A DNA stretch of 64,000 nucleotides from BRH-c25 sp012519325. Its GTDB lineage: Bacteria > Bacillota > Clostridia > Lutisporales > Lutisporaceae. The stretch spans positions 310,001 to 374,000 of the forward strand of contig JBMNHZ010000009.1 in NCBI GenBank assembly GCA_050950645.1. The letters are read 5' to 3'. Shown one piece after another: positions 14,662-23,059 of the stretch; positions within the stretch are counted from its first letter, which is position 1, and each line of letters opens with the position of its first letter. The translations under genes and the position numbers were made by a program. The notes beneath the pieces are model-generated. The model was not told the origin of the DNA. It worked only from the letters and a program-made list of their open reading frames with translations, and did no database searches.

Positions 14662-15186
14662 ATGTCTATGGAAGAAAGAGGCAAATGGTATGTAGTCCAC
14701 ACTTATTCGGGCTATGAAAACAAGGTAATGGCTAATATTTTGAAGATAGTAGAAAACAGAAACATGCAGGATGTTATCTTCGAAGTAAAAGTGCCGGTAG
14801 AAGAACAGGTTGAGATAAAAGGCGGTAAGAGGAAAATAACCCAAAAAAAAGTATTCCCGGGATACGTACTGGTTAAGATGATTATGACGGATGAATCATG
14901 GTATCTTGTGCGTAATACAAGAGGGGTTACCGGATTTGTAGGACCTGGTTCTAAGCCTGTGCCTCTTACTGATGCGGAAATAAAGACTTTAGGCGTTGAA
15001 AAAATTCCAATTAAACTGGACGCAAAGGTTAAAGACAATGTAAGGGTTATTTCCGGACCTTTTGAAAATTTTGTCGGTGTTATACAGGAGATCAATAATG
15101 AGAAGCACAAGGTCAAGGTCATGATTTCGATGTTCGGCAGAGAGACTCCTGTAGAACTGGAGTTTACTCAGATTGAAAGATTATAG
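14662..15186 (+). CDS. nusG: Transcription termination/antitermination factor NusG
   Basis: The 174-residue protein has the NGN domain (KWYVVHTYSGYENKV near the N-terminus, FPGYVLVKM around residue 67, NTRGVTGFVG) and the C-terminal KOW domain (VRVISGPFENFVGVIQEIN, about 128-146). NusG binds RNA polymerase and couples it to Rho or to the ribosome. The start is ATG 14662, or ATG 14668 two codons on. Initiation appears to depend on the hairpin just upstream. Confidence 0.96.
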   Translation: MSMEERGKWYVVHTYSGYENKVMANILKIVENRNMQDVIFEVKVPVEEQVEIKGGKRKITQKKVFPGYVLVKMIMTDESWYLVRNTRGVTGFVGPGSKPVPLTDAEIKTLGVEKIPIKLDAKVKDNVRVISGPFENFVGVIQEINNEKHKVKVMISMFGRETPVELEFTQIERL

Positions 15187-15226
15187 ATCCGTACAGATAT
15201 AATATTTGCCGAGGGGAGGTGTAATA

Positions 15227-15652
15227 ATGGCAAAGAAGGTTTCAGCAGTAATTAAATTGCAGGTTCCGGCAGGTAAAGCGACTCCGGCGCCGCCGATAGG
15301 CCCGGCTTTAGGGCAGCATGGCGTCAACATCATGGGATTTTGCAAGGAGTTTAATGAAAAAACGGCTAAACAGGCAGGACTTATTATACCTGTAGTAATC
15401 ACCGTTTATCAGGACAGATCATTTACATTCATACTCAAAACTCCGCCGGCGTCGGTGCTTATAAAGAAAGCAGCCGGTATCGAAAGCGGATCAGGGGTAC
15501 CAAACAAGACCAAGGTAGGGAAGATTTCTAAGGCCAAGGTTAGAGAAATCGCAGAGCTGAAGATGCCGGACTTGAATGCAGGAAGCATTGAAACGGCAAT
15601 AAGCATGGTTGCCGGCACGGCAAGAAGCATGGGTATAACAGTAGAAGACTAA
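15227..15652 (+). CDS. rplK: 50S ribosomal protein L11
   Basis: A 141-residue L11 of exact family length. The N-terminal domain has LQVPAGKATPAPPIGPALGQHGVN (in parts), and the C-terminal rRNA-binding domain has KTPPASVLIKKAAGIESGSG and GTARSMGI. L11 forms the GTPase-associated centre with L10 and L7/L12, encoded just downstream. ATG 15227 follows GGGGAGGTG by 6 nt. Confidence 0.97.
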   Translation: MAKKVSAVIKLQVPAGKATPAPPIGPALGQHGVNIMGFCKEFNEKTAKQAGLIIPVVITVYQDRSFTFILKTPPASVLIKKAAGIESGSGVPNKTKVGKISKAKVREIAELKMPDLNAGSIETAISMVAGTARSMGITVED

Positions 15653-15701
15653 TATTAGGTGGGAGGACATGGTCCGCTAATACCACAAGGAGGAATTTAT
15701 A

Positions 15702-16397
15702 ATGTTCAGAGGTAAGAAATATCAGGAAAGCGCAAAGCTGATTGACAGAAACAAATTATATGATCCTAAGGAAGCTATGGAGCTTGTTAAGCAAACAGCA
15801 AAGGCTAATTTTGATGAATCCGTTGAGATTCATGTAAAGCTTGGAGTTGACCCGAGACATGCAGACCAGCAGGTCAGAGGTGTCGTAGTGCTTCCCCATG
15901 GTACGGGCAAGACTCTCAAGGTTTTGGTATTTGCGAAGGGTGATAAGGCCAAGGAAGCAGAGGCAGCAGGGGCTGACTACGTAGGTGCTGAGGAATTGAT
16001 TGCTAAAATACAGGGAGAAAACTGGTTTGATTACGACGTGGTAGTTGCTACACCGGATATTATGGGTGTAGTTGGTAGGCTCGGCAAGCTGCTTGGGCCT
16101 AAAGGCCTGATGCCAAACCCTAAATCCGGTACGGTTACATTTGATGTTGAAAGAGCCGTCAACGAAATCAAAGCCGGTAAAGTTGAGTACAGAGTTGACA
16201 AAACGTCAATAATTCACGTTAGTATAGGAAAGGTCTCTTTTGATACGGAAAAGCTTGTTGAGAACTTCAGGACTATTATGGAAGCGGTTGTAAAGGCGAA
16301 GCCGGCGGCTGCAAAGGGTACTTACCTTAGGAGCGTTGTGGTTGCAAGCACTATGGGACCGCCGATAAAGATCAATCCAGTCCGTGTAACCGAATAG
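15702..16397 (+). CDS. rplA: 50S ribosomal protein L1
   Basis: A 231-residue L1 with VEIHVKLGVDPRHADQQVRG, VVLPHGTGKTLKVLVFAKGD, VVATPDIMGVVGRLGKLLGP and GLMPNPKSGTVT. L1 forms the mobile L1 stalk near the ribosomal E site. It follows rplK by 49 nt with AAGGAGG before its ATG. In E. coli L1 represses its own mRNA; I did not identify a mimic of the 23S site here. Confidence 0.97.
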   Translation: MFRGKKYQESAKLIDRNKLYDPKEAMELVKQTAKANFDESVEIHVKLGVDPRHADQQVRGVVVLPHGTGKTLKVLVFAKGDKAKEAEAAGADYVGAEELIAKIQGENWFDYDVVVATPDIMGVVGRLGKLLGPKGLMPNPKSGTVTFDVERAVNEIKAGKVEYRVDKTSIIHVSIGKVSFDTEKLVENFRTIMEAVVKAKPAAAKGTYLRSVVVASTMGPPIKINPVRVTE

Positions 16398-16410
16398 TAT
16401 ATTTCCGGAA

Positions 16411-16567
16411 GGACATTCATATTGACAGTTAGTAATTTTAATGATGGAATGTCCGAGATTGAAACGAATATATACCGTAGACAGTAGGTTGGTTCAGACC
16501 GTAATTTCCTACCGAGGTTTGCCATAAAGCTATTATGACCTCTCTATGTCTGCGGAGAGGTCTTTTG
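16411..16567 (+). promoter_or_regulatory. L10 (rplJ) leader with attenuator
   Basis: The conserved L10-leader core is visible at 16473-16518: CCGTAGACAGTAGGT, then TTTCCTACCGAGGT, which form the arm bound by the L10(L12)4 complex. It is followed by an intrinsic terminator, GACCTCTC/GAGAGGTC with TTTT (16537-16566), so excess L10 can stop transcription before rplJ. At the 5' side GGACATTC (16411) pairs with GAATGTCC (16447-16454). A TTGACA at 16422 with a weak TGGAAT 17 nt later may be an internal promoter. Confidence 0.88.
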
Positions 16568-16635
16568 ATTTTATTGTGCAGGAAGACCTACCCATACGGG
16601 AGATATAATAAGCTATAACACGAGGAGGTGTAAGA

Positions 16636-17142
16636 ATGTCAAAAAACCTGGAGCAAAAACAAAATCAGGTAAGCGAAGTGAAAGAAAAGCTTCAGAAGTC
16701 CAATTCAGTTGTGCTGGTGGACTATAAGGGCATAAATGTGGAAGATGTTACTGACTTGAGAAAAAGATTCAGAGAAGCCGGTGTTGAATATAAAGTGTAT
16801 AAGAATACTCTTTTCAAAAGAGCAGCATCAGAATTGGGCATGGAATTATTTCATGAATACCTGCAAGGCCCAGTTGCAGTTGCCTTTGGGTATGAGGATG
16901 CAGTTGCACCCGCCAAGACCATCAACCAGTTTCTTAAGGATAAGCCCAAGGCTCCGATATCAGTAAAAGTCGGCTACATTGAAGGTAAGCTTATGAGCGT
17001 TGATGAAGTAAAGGCTTTGGGAGACCTTCCATCAAGAGAGGTGCTCATTGCTATGCTCCTTGGCGGATTACAGGGTTCAATCAGAAATCTCGCATATGTG
17101 CTTAATACTATTAAAGAAAAGAAGGAAGCGGAAGCTCAATAA
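16636..17142 (+). CDS. rplJ: 50S ribosomal protein L10
   Basis: A 168-residue L10. The N-terminal rRNA-binding domain has SNSVVLVDYKGINVEDVTDLR and YKVYKNTLFKRA, and the C-terminal helix that carries the L7/L12 dimers has ALGDLPSREVLIAMLLGGLQ. L10 is the base of the ribosomal stalk and the repressor that acts on the leader just upstream. ATG follows CGAGGAGGTG. Confidence 0.97.
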   Translation: MSKNLEQKQNQVSEVKEKLQKSNSVVLVDYKGINVEDVTDLRKRFREAGVEYKVYKNTLFKRAASELGMELFHEYLQGPVAVAFGYEDAVAPAKTINQFLKDKPKAPISVKVGYIEGKLMSVDEVKALGDLPSREVLIAMLLGGLQGSIRNLAYVLNTIKEKKEAEAQ

Positions 17143-17163
17143 TTAATTAGGAGGTAATTAATA

Positions 17164-17547
17164 ATGGCAAGTGAAAAGACTTTGAAATTTATCGAAGAAA
17201 TAAAGAATATGACAGTTCTCGAATTGGCTGAATTAGTTAAAGCAATCGAAGAGGAATTCGGTGTAACGGCAGCAGCTCCTGTAGCAGTTGCAGGACCGGC
17301 AGCCGCAGATGCAGCAGCAGCCCCGGCAGAAGAGCAGACGGAGTTTAATGTAGTTCTTGCAGAAGTAGGAGATCAAAAAATAAAGGTTATTAAGGTTGTC
17401 AGAGAAGTGACAAGTCTTGGTCTTAAAGAAGCAAAGGATCTGGTGGATGGTGCTCCAAAGCCAATAAAAGAAGGCGTAAGCAAGCAGGAAGCAGAAGAAA
17501 TAGCTGCAAAGTTCGCAGAAACAGGCGCAAAGATAGAAATAAAGTAA
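17164..17547 (+). CDS. rplL: 50S ribosomal protein L7/L12
   Basis: A 127-residue L7/L12. The N-terminal dimerisation helices (VLELAELVKAIEEEFGV) are followed by a long Ala/Pro hinge (about residues 37-59) and the C-terminal factor-binding domain with KIKVIKVVREVTSLGLKEAK and GAPKPIKEGV. It recruits EF-Tu and EF-G. rpoB normally follows within a few hundred bases; here the gene is followed by a strong terminator and about 21 kb of accessory DNA. Confidence 0.97.
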   Translation: MASEKTLKFIEEIKNMTVLELAELVKAIEEEFGVTAAAPVAVAGPAAADAAAAPAEEQTEFNVVLAEVGDQKIKVIKVVREVTSLGLKEAKDLVDGAPKPIKEGVSKQEAEEIAAKFAETGAKIEIK

Positions 17548-17560
17548 ATTATAGTAAATA

Positions 17561-17591
17561 TCAAAAGAGCCGCCTTTTGCGGCTCTTTTGA
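17561..17591 (+). terminator. Terminator after rplL
   Basis: AAAAGAGCCGC and GCGGCTCTTTT are exact complements around CTTTT, with T-rich DNA after it. It closes the rplK-rplL unit, so rpoB must be expressed from its own promoter. Confidence 0.9.
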
Positions 17592-17742
17592 TAAATTTAA
17601 TCAAAATGTCTCCTTTGTTGAATACATGGTAAAAGACAAATACTGCAATTCTTGTACTACCTATCAGACTCCAAAGTAGTAAAACGAATCCAGACAGACA
17701 TTACATTCTGATGGTTTTTATTTATATTCATAGGATAACAGA

Positions 17743-17781
17743 AAAACAGGGCATCGGAGCCGAACTCCGGTGCCCTGTTTT
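17743..17781. terminator. Terminator of the symporter gene (bidirectional)
   Basis: AAAACAGGGCATCGGAG pairs with CTCCGGTGCCCTGTTTT (one mismatch or G-T pair) around five bases. It lies 16 nt beyond the stop of the - strand symporter gene and protects it from rplL read-through. Confidence 0.85.
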
Positions 17782-17796
17782 GTTAATCATGTAAGA

Positions 17797-19194
17797 TTAT
17801 ATTTGTTTATCGGTCTGAACTTTGGTGGTACCACCCTGCGTCATAAGGCTGGCAATTATGTAAGCAATACCGGAAGTGATGATGGGGAACACGGTTGGAA
17901 CAGGGAAGGATATGCCTGCCCAAGAAATCAGCACTGTGGAGACACCTACTATCGAAGCGGCGGTAGCGCCAATGGAATTACCCTTCTTCCAGAATATGCC
18001 GCCCACGAAAGGGATAAAGCATGCCGCAGCTAGGAAGGAATATACGGAGTTTAGCAAGCCCAGAATGCTGGAAGAGGACAGAGCCAGAATAGTAGATACG
18101 CCCATGAAACCGATGTTAACGCCTAGAGTTATCTTCTTCAGTTGAGCCTCATCAGGAGTCTTCTTCAGCACCCCTTGCCAGATGTCTCGGGTCAGAACGG
18201 TGGACATAGTGATCAGACCACAGTCGATGGTAGACATAACAGCAGCCAGAACGGCGGCAATGATCAGGGCGCAGACAATAGTAGGGAGCTGATTCATGAT
18301 AACCATGAAGAAGGCGTCGCTGCCAGAAACGCCATACTTATAGGCACCGAAGGAGCCGATGAACGCGGGCATCAGTGCTAGGGGGATCATAACTAAGAAA
18401 GACAGATAACAGGAAATGCGGGAAGTTTTGGCGCTCTTGGCGGAGTTAATACGCTGATATGTAGGCTGGTCGGTAACCATTCCCAGTAGCAGAGGTATCA
18501 TCATACCTGCAAAACCTGCAGCTGTCATACCGCTGAAGTCCAGTGCGGAAGAAGCCAGAGAGCCAGTCTGAATAGCGGATTGCATTTCACTTACTGCACC
18601 CCTACTGATCAAGATTACAGTGGTTAAAACCAGACCGGCGATTATGACGGCGGTTTGGATCACGGAGGTGGCAAAGGCACCCCACAGACCGGACATCTGG
18701 GAGTAGAGCAAAACGACCACGGCGATGGAGATGGCGCCTACTGTACCGGACAGACCCATAGCCTCGAAAAGAGCTTTACCTGCCATAATCTGACCGGCGA
18801 TCAAACCAATAGAGGAGATTGCCGTGCTCAGGTCGTAAATAGTACCAGGCACGGGGTTGTTGTAGCGCTTTATTGTGTAGTCAGCCAGAGACATATAGCC
18901 GCCGTTGTAAATAAAGTTGTTCAGAAAAATAGCAACCATCAGACAGCTGAGTGCGCATGCTATGCCATAAGCGCTACCCGCCATTCCGACCACCGAACCC
19001 TCTGCGGCACCGCCGACTACGAAGCCATTGCCAATCTGACCACCGATGGCGCCGCCCATTAGCAGGATAACGCCTCCGGAACGACCCATACTCAGATAAC
19101 CCTCAAAGGTCTCAGAGCGATGACGACCGACCCAGCCGATGGCAACCATGGCTGCAAAGTAAATAACCAGGACAACAACGATAGTAATAATCAT
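17797..19194 (-). CDS. Sodium:solute symporter (SSS family)
   Basis: A 465-residue integral membrane protein, the usual SSS length, with about 13 predicted spans. Family features are the Gly-rich first spans (GGVILLMGGAIGGQIGNGF), the intracellular YTIKRYNNP loop typical of PutP-like carriers, DQPTYQRINSAKSAKTSR and ILALSSSSILGLLNS. The solute cannot be named from sequence; PutP, PanF and related carriers take up amino acids or organic acids with Na+. The start ATG (19194) follows AAAGGATGG; the frame is open 45 codons further upstream by chance. It is divergent from an AraC regulator. Codon use is richer in C/G-ending codons than in the ribosomal genes, suggesting acquisition. Confidence 0.9.
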   Translation of the reverse strand: MIITIVVVLVIYFAAMVAIGWVGRHRSETFEGYLSMGRSGGVILLMGGAIGGQIGNGFVVGGAAEGSVVGMAGSAYGIACALSCLMVAIFLNNFIYNGGYMSLADYTIKRYNNPVPGTIYDLSTAISSIGLIAGQIMAGKALFEAMGLSGTVGAISIAVVVLLYSQMSGLWGAFATSVIQTAVIIAGLVLTTVILISRGAVSEMQSAIQTGSLASSALDFSGMTAAGFAGMMIPLLLGMVTDQPTYQRINSAKSAKTSRISCYLSFLVMIPLALMPAFIGSFGAYKYGVSGSDAFFMVIMNQLPTIVCALIIAAVLAAVMSTIDCGLITMSTVLTRDIWQGVLKKTPDEAQLKKITLGVNIGFMGVSTILALSSSSILGLLNSVYSFLAAACFIPFVGGIFWKKGNSIGATAASIVGVSTVLISWAGISFPVPTVFPIITSGIAYIIASLMTQGGTTKVQTDKQI

Positions 19195-19340
19195 AAATAC
19201 CATCCTTTCTACTGCGCTGCAATAAGCAGCGCGGCATTTCTTTGTAGTGAGATTGTGTGGAACATAGATATTTCTGTCGTGTGCCTCAATAAAACGATAC
19301 GGTTCATACCTTGGAACAGGTGAGATCATAATTATTATAA

Positions 19341-19432
19341 CTCATCAGTTACGAAAAGTGATTTCAAATTTCTGATGAGATATTTCGAAATTCTGATTTG
19401 CAATTGTAATAATGTGTATTGTTTATTACAAT
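19341..19432. promoter_or_regulatory. Operator-like repeats in the divergent intergenic region
   Basis: Three structures lie between the divergent starts. An 8-bp inverted repeat CTCATCAG/CTGATGAG occupies 19341-19348 and 19372-19379. Two similar direct copies, TTTCAAATTTCTGAT (19362) and TTTCGAAATTCTGAT (19383), are 21 nt apart, the spacing expected for tandem AraC-type half-sites on one helix face. A perfect 10-bp inverted repeat ATTGTAATAA/TTATTACAAT occupies 19403-19432. The binding protein is inferred to be the adjacent AraC regulator. Confidence 0.6.
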
Positions 19433-19485
19433 AAGAAGTGTGATAATGACAAACACTGTGTTTTAGGAGAAAGGACGGCGAATTT

Positions 19486-20784
19486 ATGACAGTAAACGAA
19501 GACTTTATCCGAAATATGGAGCAGAATCTTTCCTACTGGAAAGCACATATTTCAGTTCACGATATGTTGACCAGCGAACTTGCTTACAGCTTGATTTACG
19601 ACAATATCCGGTCGGACAAGGTGAGCGAGGCAATGGGGACGGTGGGCCTTGATGTGCTGCCAAATCGTTTTTTTCTAATCCAGGTAGATGATTATATGAA
19701 TTATTCCAGTAATCTGCATATAACCCAGGAATTTTTTCAAAAACCGGTCCTGGTCGATATGCTGCGTACCTGCATGAAAATGATTAAATTGAAGGGATTT
19801 GTCGCCAACCTGATCGGAATGGATAGAATCATTTGTTTTTTGTGCTTTGAGGAGCATGAGACGGAAGACCCCGGTGTATATTTGCGCTCTGTTGCAGAGA
19901 CATTTAAAGAATATGTACGGCATCGAAGTACATACACTATTTCTGTGTGTATAAGTCGACGCTGCACGCAACTGGATCATTACGCCAAGCTATACCCTCT
20001 CATGGATTTAGCCCTTAGCAAAAGTTATTTTTCTAATAAGGAGTTCAGTATACTGTTGGACGAAATGGAGGAGCAAAAGGAACTCAAAACAGTGTATGTG
20101 GATTTAAACGCGCGTTATCCCGAATTTATTGCCTCCATAGCACGGCGCAATCGGGAGCAGTTTGAACAAGTTTTGCAGGAAATGATTCAGGCGCTACTGG
20201 AAACTCAATCACGTCCCAGACGAGTGCGTATGGAAATTATCCGCCTACTCCAACGGGTAGAAGATTACTGTATTCGGTGCGGGGTTCCGGAAAAACAGAT
20301 GCGTGACTATAATGAAACCGCAATGAATAAGGTACTTTCCTGCAGTTTTATTGCTGATACCAGAAATTATCTTGAGGAATATTACGAACAGGTGACCGTC
20401 ATGCTCGAACGATACAGCTATGAATGGGAATACTCCTTTAAATCATTAGTTGAAGAATATATATCCGTACACTTTCATGAAAAGATTCGCTTGGGAACAT
20501 TGGCATATATTATGGGCTACAGTGAAGGCCACTTTGCTCGAATTTTTCGAAAACAATTTGGAATAACCTTTGTACAATACCTGACACAGTATAGAATCAA
20601 CCAGAGCAAACGACTATTGATCGAGACTCACATTCCTGTGGAACAGATTGCTTTTCAGGTTGGAATCGGTAGCTATAGTTATTTTTGCACTTGCTTCAAG
20701 AATGCTTGTGGTTTAACACCAAGCAAGTACCGAAAACATTACTATCACAGAGCAGGGAAACAGAACATCAAAATTATGAAATAA
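19486..20784 (+). CDS. AraC-family transcriptional regulator with a large N-terminal sensory region
   Basis: This 432-residue protein ends in two helix-turn-helix motifs of the AraC type (IRLGTLAYIMGYSEGHFARIFRKQFG, in parts, then IPVEQIAFQVGIGSYSYFCTCFKNACGLTPSKYRK, in parts). The first about 325 residues do not match a sugar-binding cupin; their predicted alpha/beta and helical pattern resembles the central region of YesN/PucR-type regulators. No membrane span or receiver Asp motif is evident. It is divergent from the symporter and precedes the reductase and ammonia-lyase genes, so it likely senses their substrate. ATG 19486 follows AGGAGAAAGGA. Confidence 0.88.
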   Translation: MTVNEDFIRNMEQNLSYWKAHISVHDMLTSELAYSLIYDNIRSDKVSEAMGTVGLDVLPNRFFLIQVDDYMNYSSNLHITQEFFQKPVLVDMLRTCMKMIKLKGFVANLIGMDRIICFLCFEEHETEDPGVYLRSVAETFKEYVRHRSTYTISVCISRRCTQLDHYAKLYPLMDLALSKSYFSNKEFSILLDEMEEQKELKTVYVDLNARYPEFIASIARRNREQFEQVLQEMIQALLETQSRPRRVRMEIIRLLQRVEDYCIRCGVPEKQMRDYNETAMNKVLSCSFIADTRNYLEEYYEQVTVMLERYSYEWEYSFKSLVEEYISVHFHEKIRLGTLAYIMGYSEGHFARIFRKQFGITFVQYLTQYRINQSKRLLIETHIPVEQIAFQVGIGSYSYFCTCFKNACGLTPSKYRKHYYHRAGKQNIKIMK

Positions 20785-20953
20785 ATAATCAAGATACCAA
20801 ATATATCTCATGTAAATAATATGATAGAATAGCATCGTGAAACAATTAGATTCAGTCAGGAACAGGTGAAAAATCACAATCAACCGTCAGTTCGCAGGGC
20901 GGCAAGTGGAACAGTCGTCTATTTTGCGAGTGACAAAATGTTAGGAGGCAATT

Positions 20954-22915
20954 ATGTCAATCTATCCCCATTTGTTCGCTCCATTGCACATCCGAAATTT
21001 CTACATCAAAAACCGCATTGAATCAGCACCGATTTCACACAGTGGCGGTGTTCCCTTTTACACTCGTGAGGCTCAGGAGATGTACAGTACCTTTGCGAAA
21101 GGTGGTGTTGGCATTGTGACCCTGGGAGAGGCCGGAGTCCACAGTCAGACGGGACATGCCCATCCCACCATGCCTCATCTAGATGATACTACCGTTTTGC
21201 CCGGCTTAATCCAGACTGTGGATGCCATCCATAAATGGGGCGCACTGGCATCCATTGAGTTGACCCACTCGGGTAACCGCGCTAAAGGTTCTCTCCTGAC
21301 CGAGGGCGGCTTCGTAATGGGTCCTTGCGCCATGGAGACCAACCTCTACGGAGATCCTGTTGTGGAAATGGACGAGGACATGATGAATATGGTGGCGGAC
21401 GCTTTTGCTGAGGCCGCCTATCTGGCCAAGTTTGCCGGCTGCGATATGATTAACATTCATGGTGGGCACGGCTGGATCATCAGCCAGTTCCTATCGGATT
21501 TGGATAATCATCGTACCGATCAGTATGGAGGCTGCATTGAGAATAAGGCCCGATTCCCTCTGATGATTGTGGACCGCATCCGTGAAAAATGCGGAAACGA
21601 CCTAATCATCGAGTTTCGCCTCAGTGCAGAAGAGGGCATTCCGGGTGGTATCACCATTGACGAGACGGTAGAGTTTGCCAAGCTGTTGGATGGAAAGGTG
21701 GATATTATCCATGTATCAGCTGCCACCTTCCATGAAACTGCCACCGCTTCTCGCATGTTCCCCACAGTGTTTTATCCCAGAGGCTGTAATGTAGAAAACG
21801 CAGCAAAGATCAAAGCCGTGACGAAAAAGTCCTATGTTTCCGTGGTAGGGGGTCTGAATGATCCCGACCATATGGAGTCTATCCTCGCGGACGGCAAGAC
21901 CGATATGGTCGTTGTGGGTCGTCAGATGATGGCCGACCCCAACTGGCCTAACAAGGCAAAAAAAGGCAAGGCTGACGAGATTATTAAATGTATTCGTTGC
22001 GAAACCTGTATAAGCGCCGGATTCATTCCCCATGTTCCCTTTTCTTCCGGTGTGTTGCGCTGCTCTGTTAACCCCTCATGGGGGCGCGAGTACGAAAACA
22101 CCCGCAAAGAAGATAAGCCTGAGCAGCTGAAAAAGGTTCTGGTTGCCGGCGGCGGCCCAAGTGGCATGGAGGCCGCTATTACTGCAGCTCGCCGAGGACA
22201 CAACGTTATTCTATGCGAGAAGAGCGACCATCTGGCTGCCAATCTGGATTATGCTAAACAGATTTCCTTCAAGCAGGATATAGTGGCATTTCTAAAGTCC
22301 ATGGAAGTCAACGTACGTCGCACCCCCAATCTGGAGGTTCGCCTGAACACTGAGGTTACCGAAGAACTGATTCAAATCGAGGGACCGGATGTTCTGATTG
22401 TGGCTTGTGGTGCAGAGCCTATACTGCCTCCGATTCCCGGCTTGGATCAGCCAATCGTTCACCATATTACCGATTTGTATAAGAAGAATGTGAAAGCTGG
22501 ACAGAAAGTCGTAATCATCGGCGGCGGCCTGGCAGGCTGTGAAGAGGGTCTAAGTCTTGCCTGGGAGGGCAAGGATGTCTCCATCGTGGAGATGAAACCC
22601 GAGCTGGCAAAGGATGCCCCATATATCCATTGGAAGCATTTGCTGAGCAAGTTAAGCGAGTCTGTGACTTCCTATTGCTCGGCTAAAGTACAGGCCATCG
22701 AGGCGGAGGGTGTTCGCATTGTGGATGCTGGCGGTAATGAACGCAAGCTGGAAGCTGATACCGTTTTCATTGCCACCGGTATGCGTGCCACCTCGGAGCG
22801 TTATGATACTTGGCATGACCTGGTGGAGGATATAATATTCGTGGGTGACTGTCGTCGCAGCTCCAAGATCTTGGATGCTATGCGTACCGGCTACTGTGCA
22901 GGTATGACTATCTGA
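20954..22915 (+). CDS. Fe-S flavin enoate reductase (OYE / 2,4-dienoyl-CoA reductase family)
   Basis: The 653-residue protein has the full architecture of clostridial 2-enoate reductases: an FMN TIM barrel (about 1-340), a 4Fe-4S site C346-x2-C349-x2-C352-x17-C370 followed by NPSWGRE, and an FAD domain starting VLVAGGGPSGMEAA (395-408). A second dinucleotide fold VVIIGGGLAGCEEG follows near 515. Such enzymes reduce the C=C bond of alpha,beta-unsaturated acids with NAD(P)H; FldZ (cinnamate) is a characterised relative. At HGGHGW (169-174) a Trp stands where 2,4-dienoyl-CoA reductases have Tyr. It is followed by an ammonia-lyase gene that would make such an acid. It starts after TTAGGAGG and is visibly G+C-richer than the flanking core genes. 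Confidence 0.88.
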   Translation: MSIYPHLFAPLHIRNFYIKNRIESAPISHSGGVPFYTREAQEMYSTFAKGGVGIVTLGEAGVHSQTGHAHPTMPHLDDTTVLPGLIQTVDAIHKWGALASIELTHSGNRAKGSLLTEGGFVMGPCAMETNLYGDPVVEMDEDMMNMVADAFAEAAYLAKFAGCDMINIHGGHGWIISQFLSDLDNHRTDQYGGCIENKARFPLMIVDRIREKCGNDLIIEFRLSAEEGIPGGITIDETVEFAKLLDGKVDIIHVSAATFHETATASRMFPTVFYPRGCNVENAAKIKAVTKKSYVSVVGGLNDPDHMESILADGKTDMVVVGRQMMADPNWPNKAKKGKADEIIKCIRCETCISAGFIPHVPFSSGVLRCSVNPSWGREYENTRKEDKPEQLKKVLVAGGGPSGMEAAITAARRGHNVILCEKSDHLAANLDYAKQISFKQDIVAFLKSMEVNVRRTPNLEVRLNTEVTEELIQIEGPDVLIVACGAEPILPPIPGLDQPIVHHITDLYKKNVKAGQKVVIIGGGLAGCEEGLSLAWEGKDVSIVEMKPELAKDAPYIHWKHLLSKLSESVTSYCSAKVQAIEAEGVRIVDAGGNERKLEADTVFIATGMRATSERYDTWHDLVEDIIFVGDCRRSSKILDAMRTGYCAGMTI

Positions 22916-23059
22916 TAATATGTAAAGCATGGTTAAGGAAAAACTACACAACGTAAATGGTTGCGCTTACTCACCCAGAACATAACAAAAATACGATTTA
23001 TATACCATTATGGAAATAGGATCGGAAAAAGAACAAAGAAACAGTAGGGAGGATCAGAT

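Noticed and set aside
19195..19329. 45-codon N-terminal extension of the symporter
   Set aside because: The extension is hydrophilic and unlike SSS proteins, and the ribosome site AAAGGATGG precedes ATG 19194.
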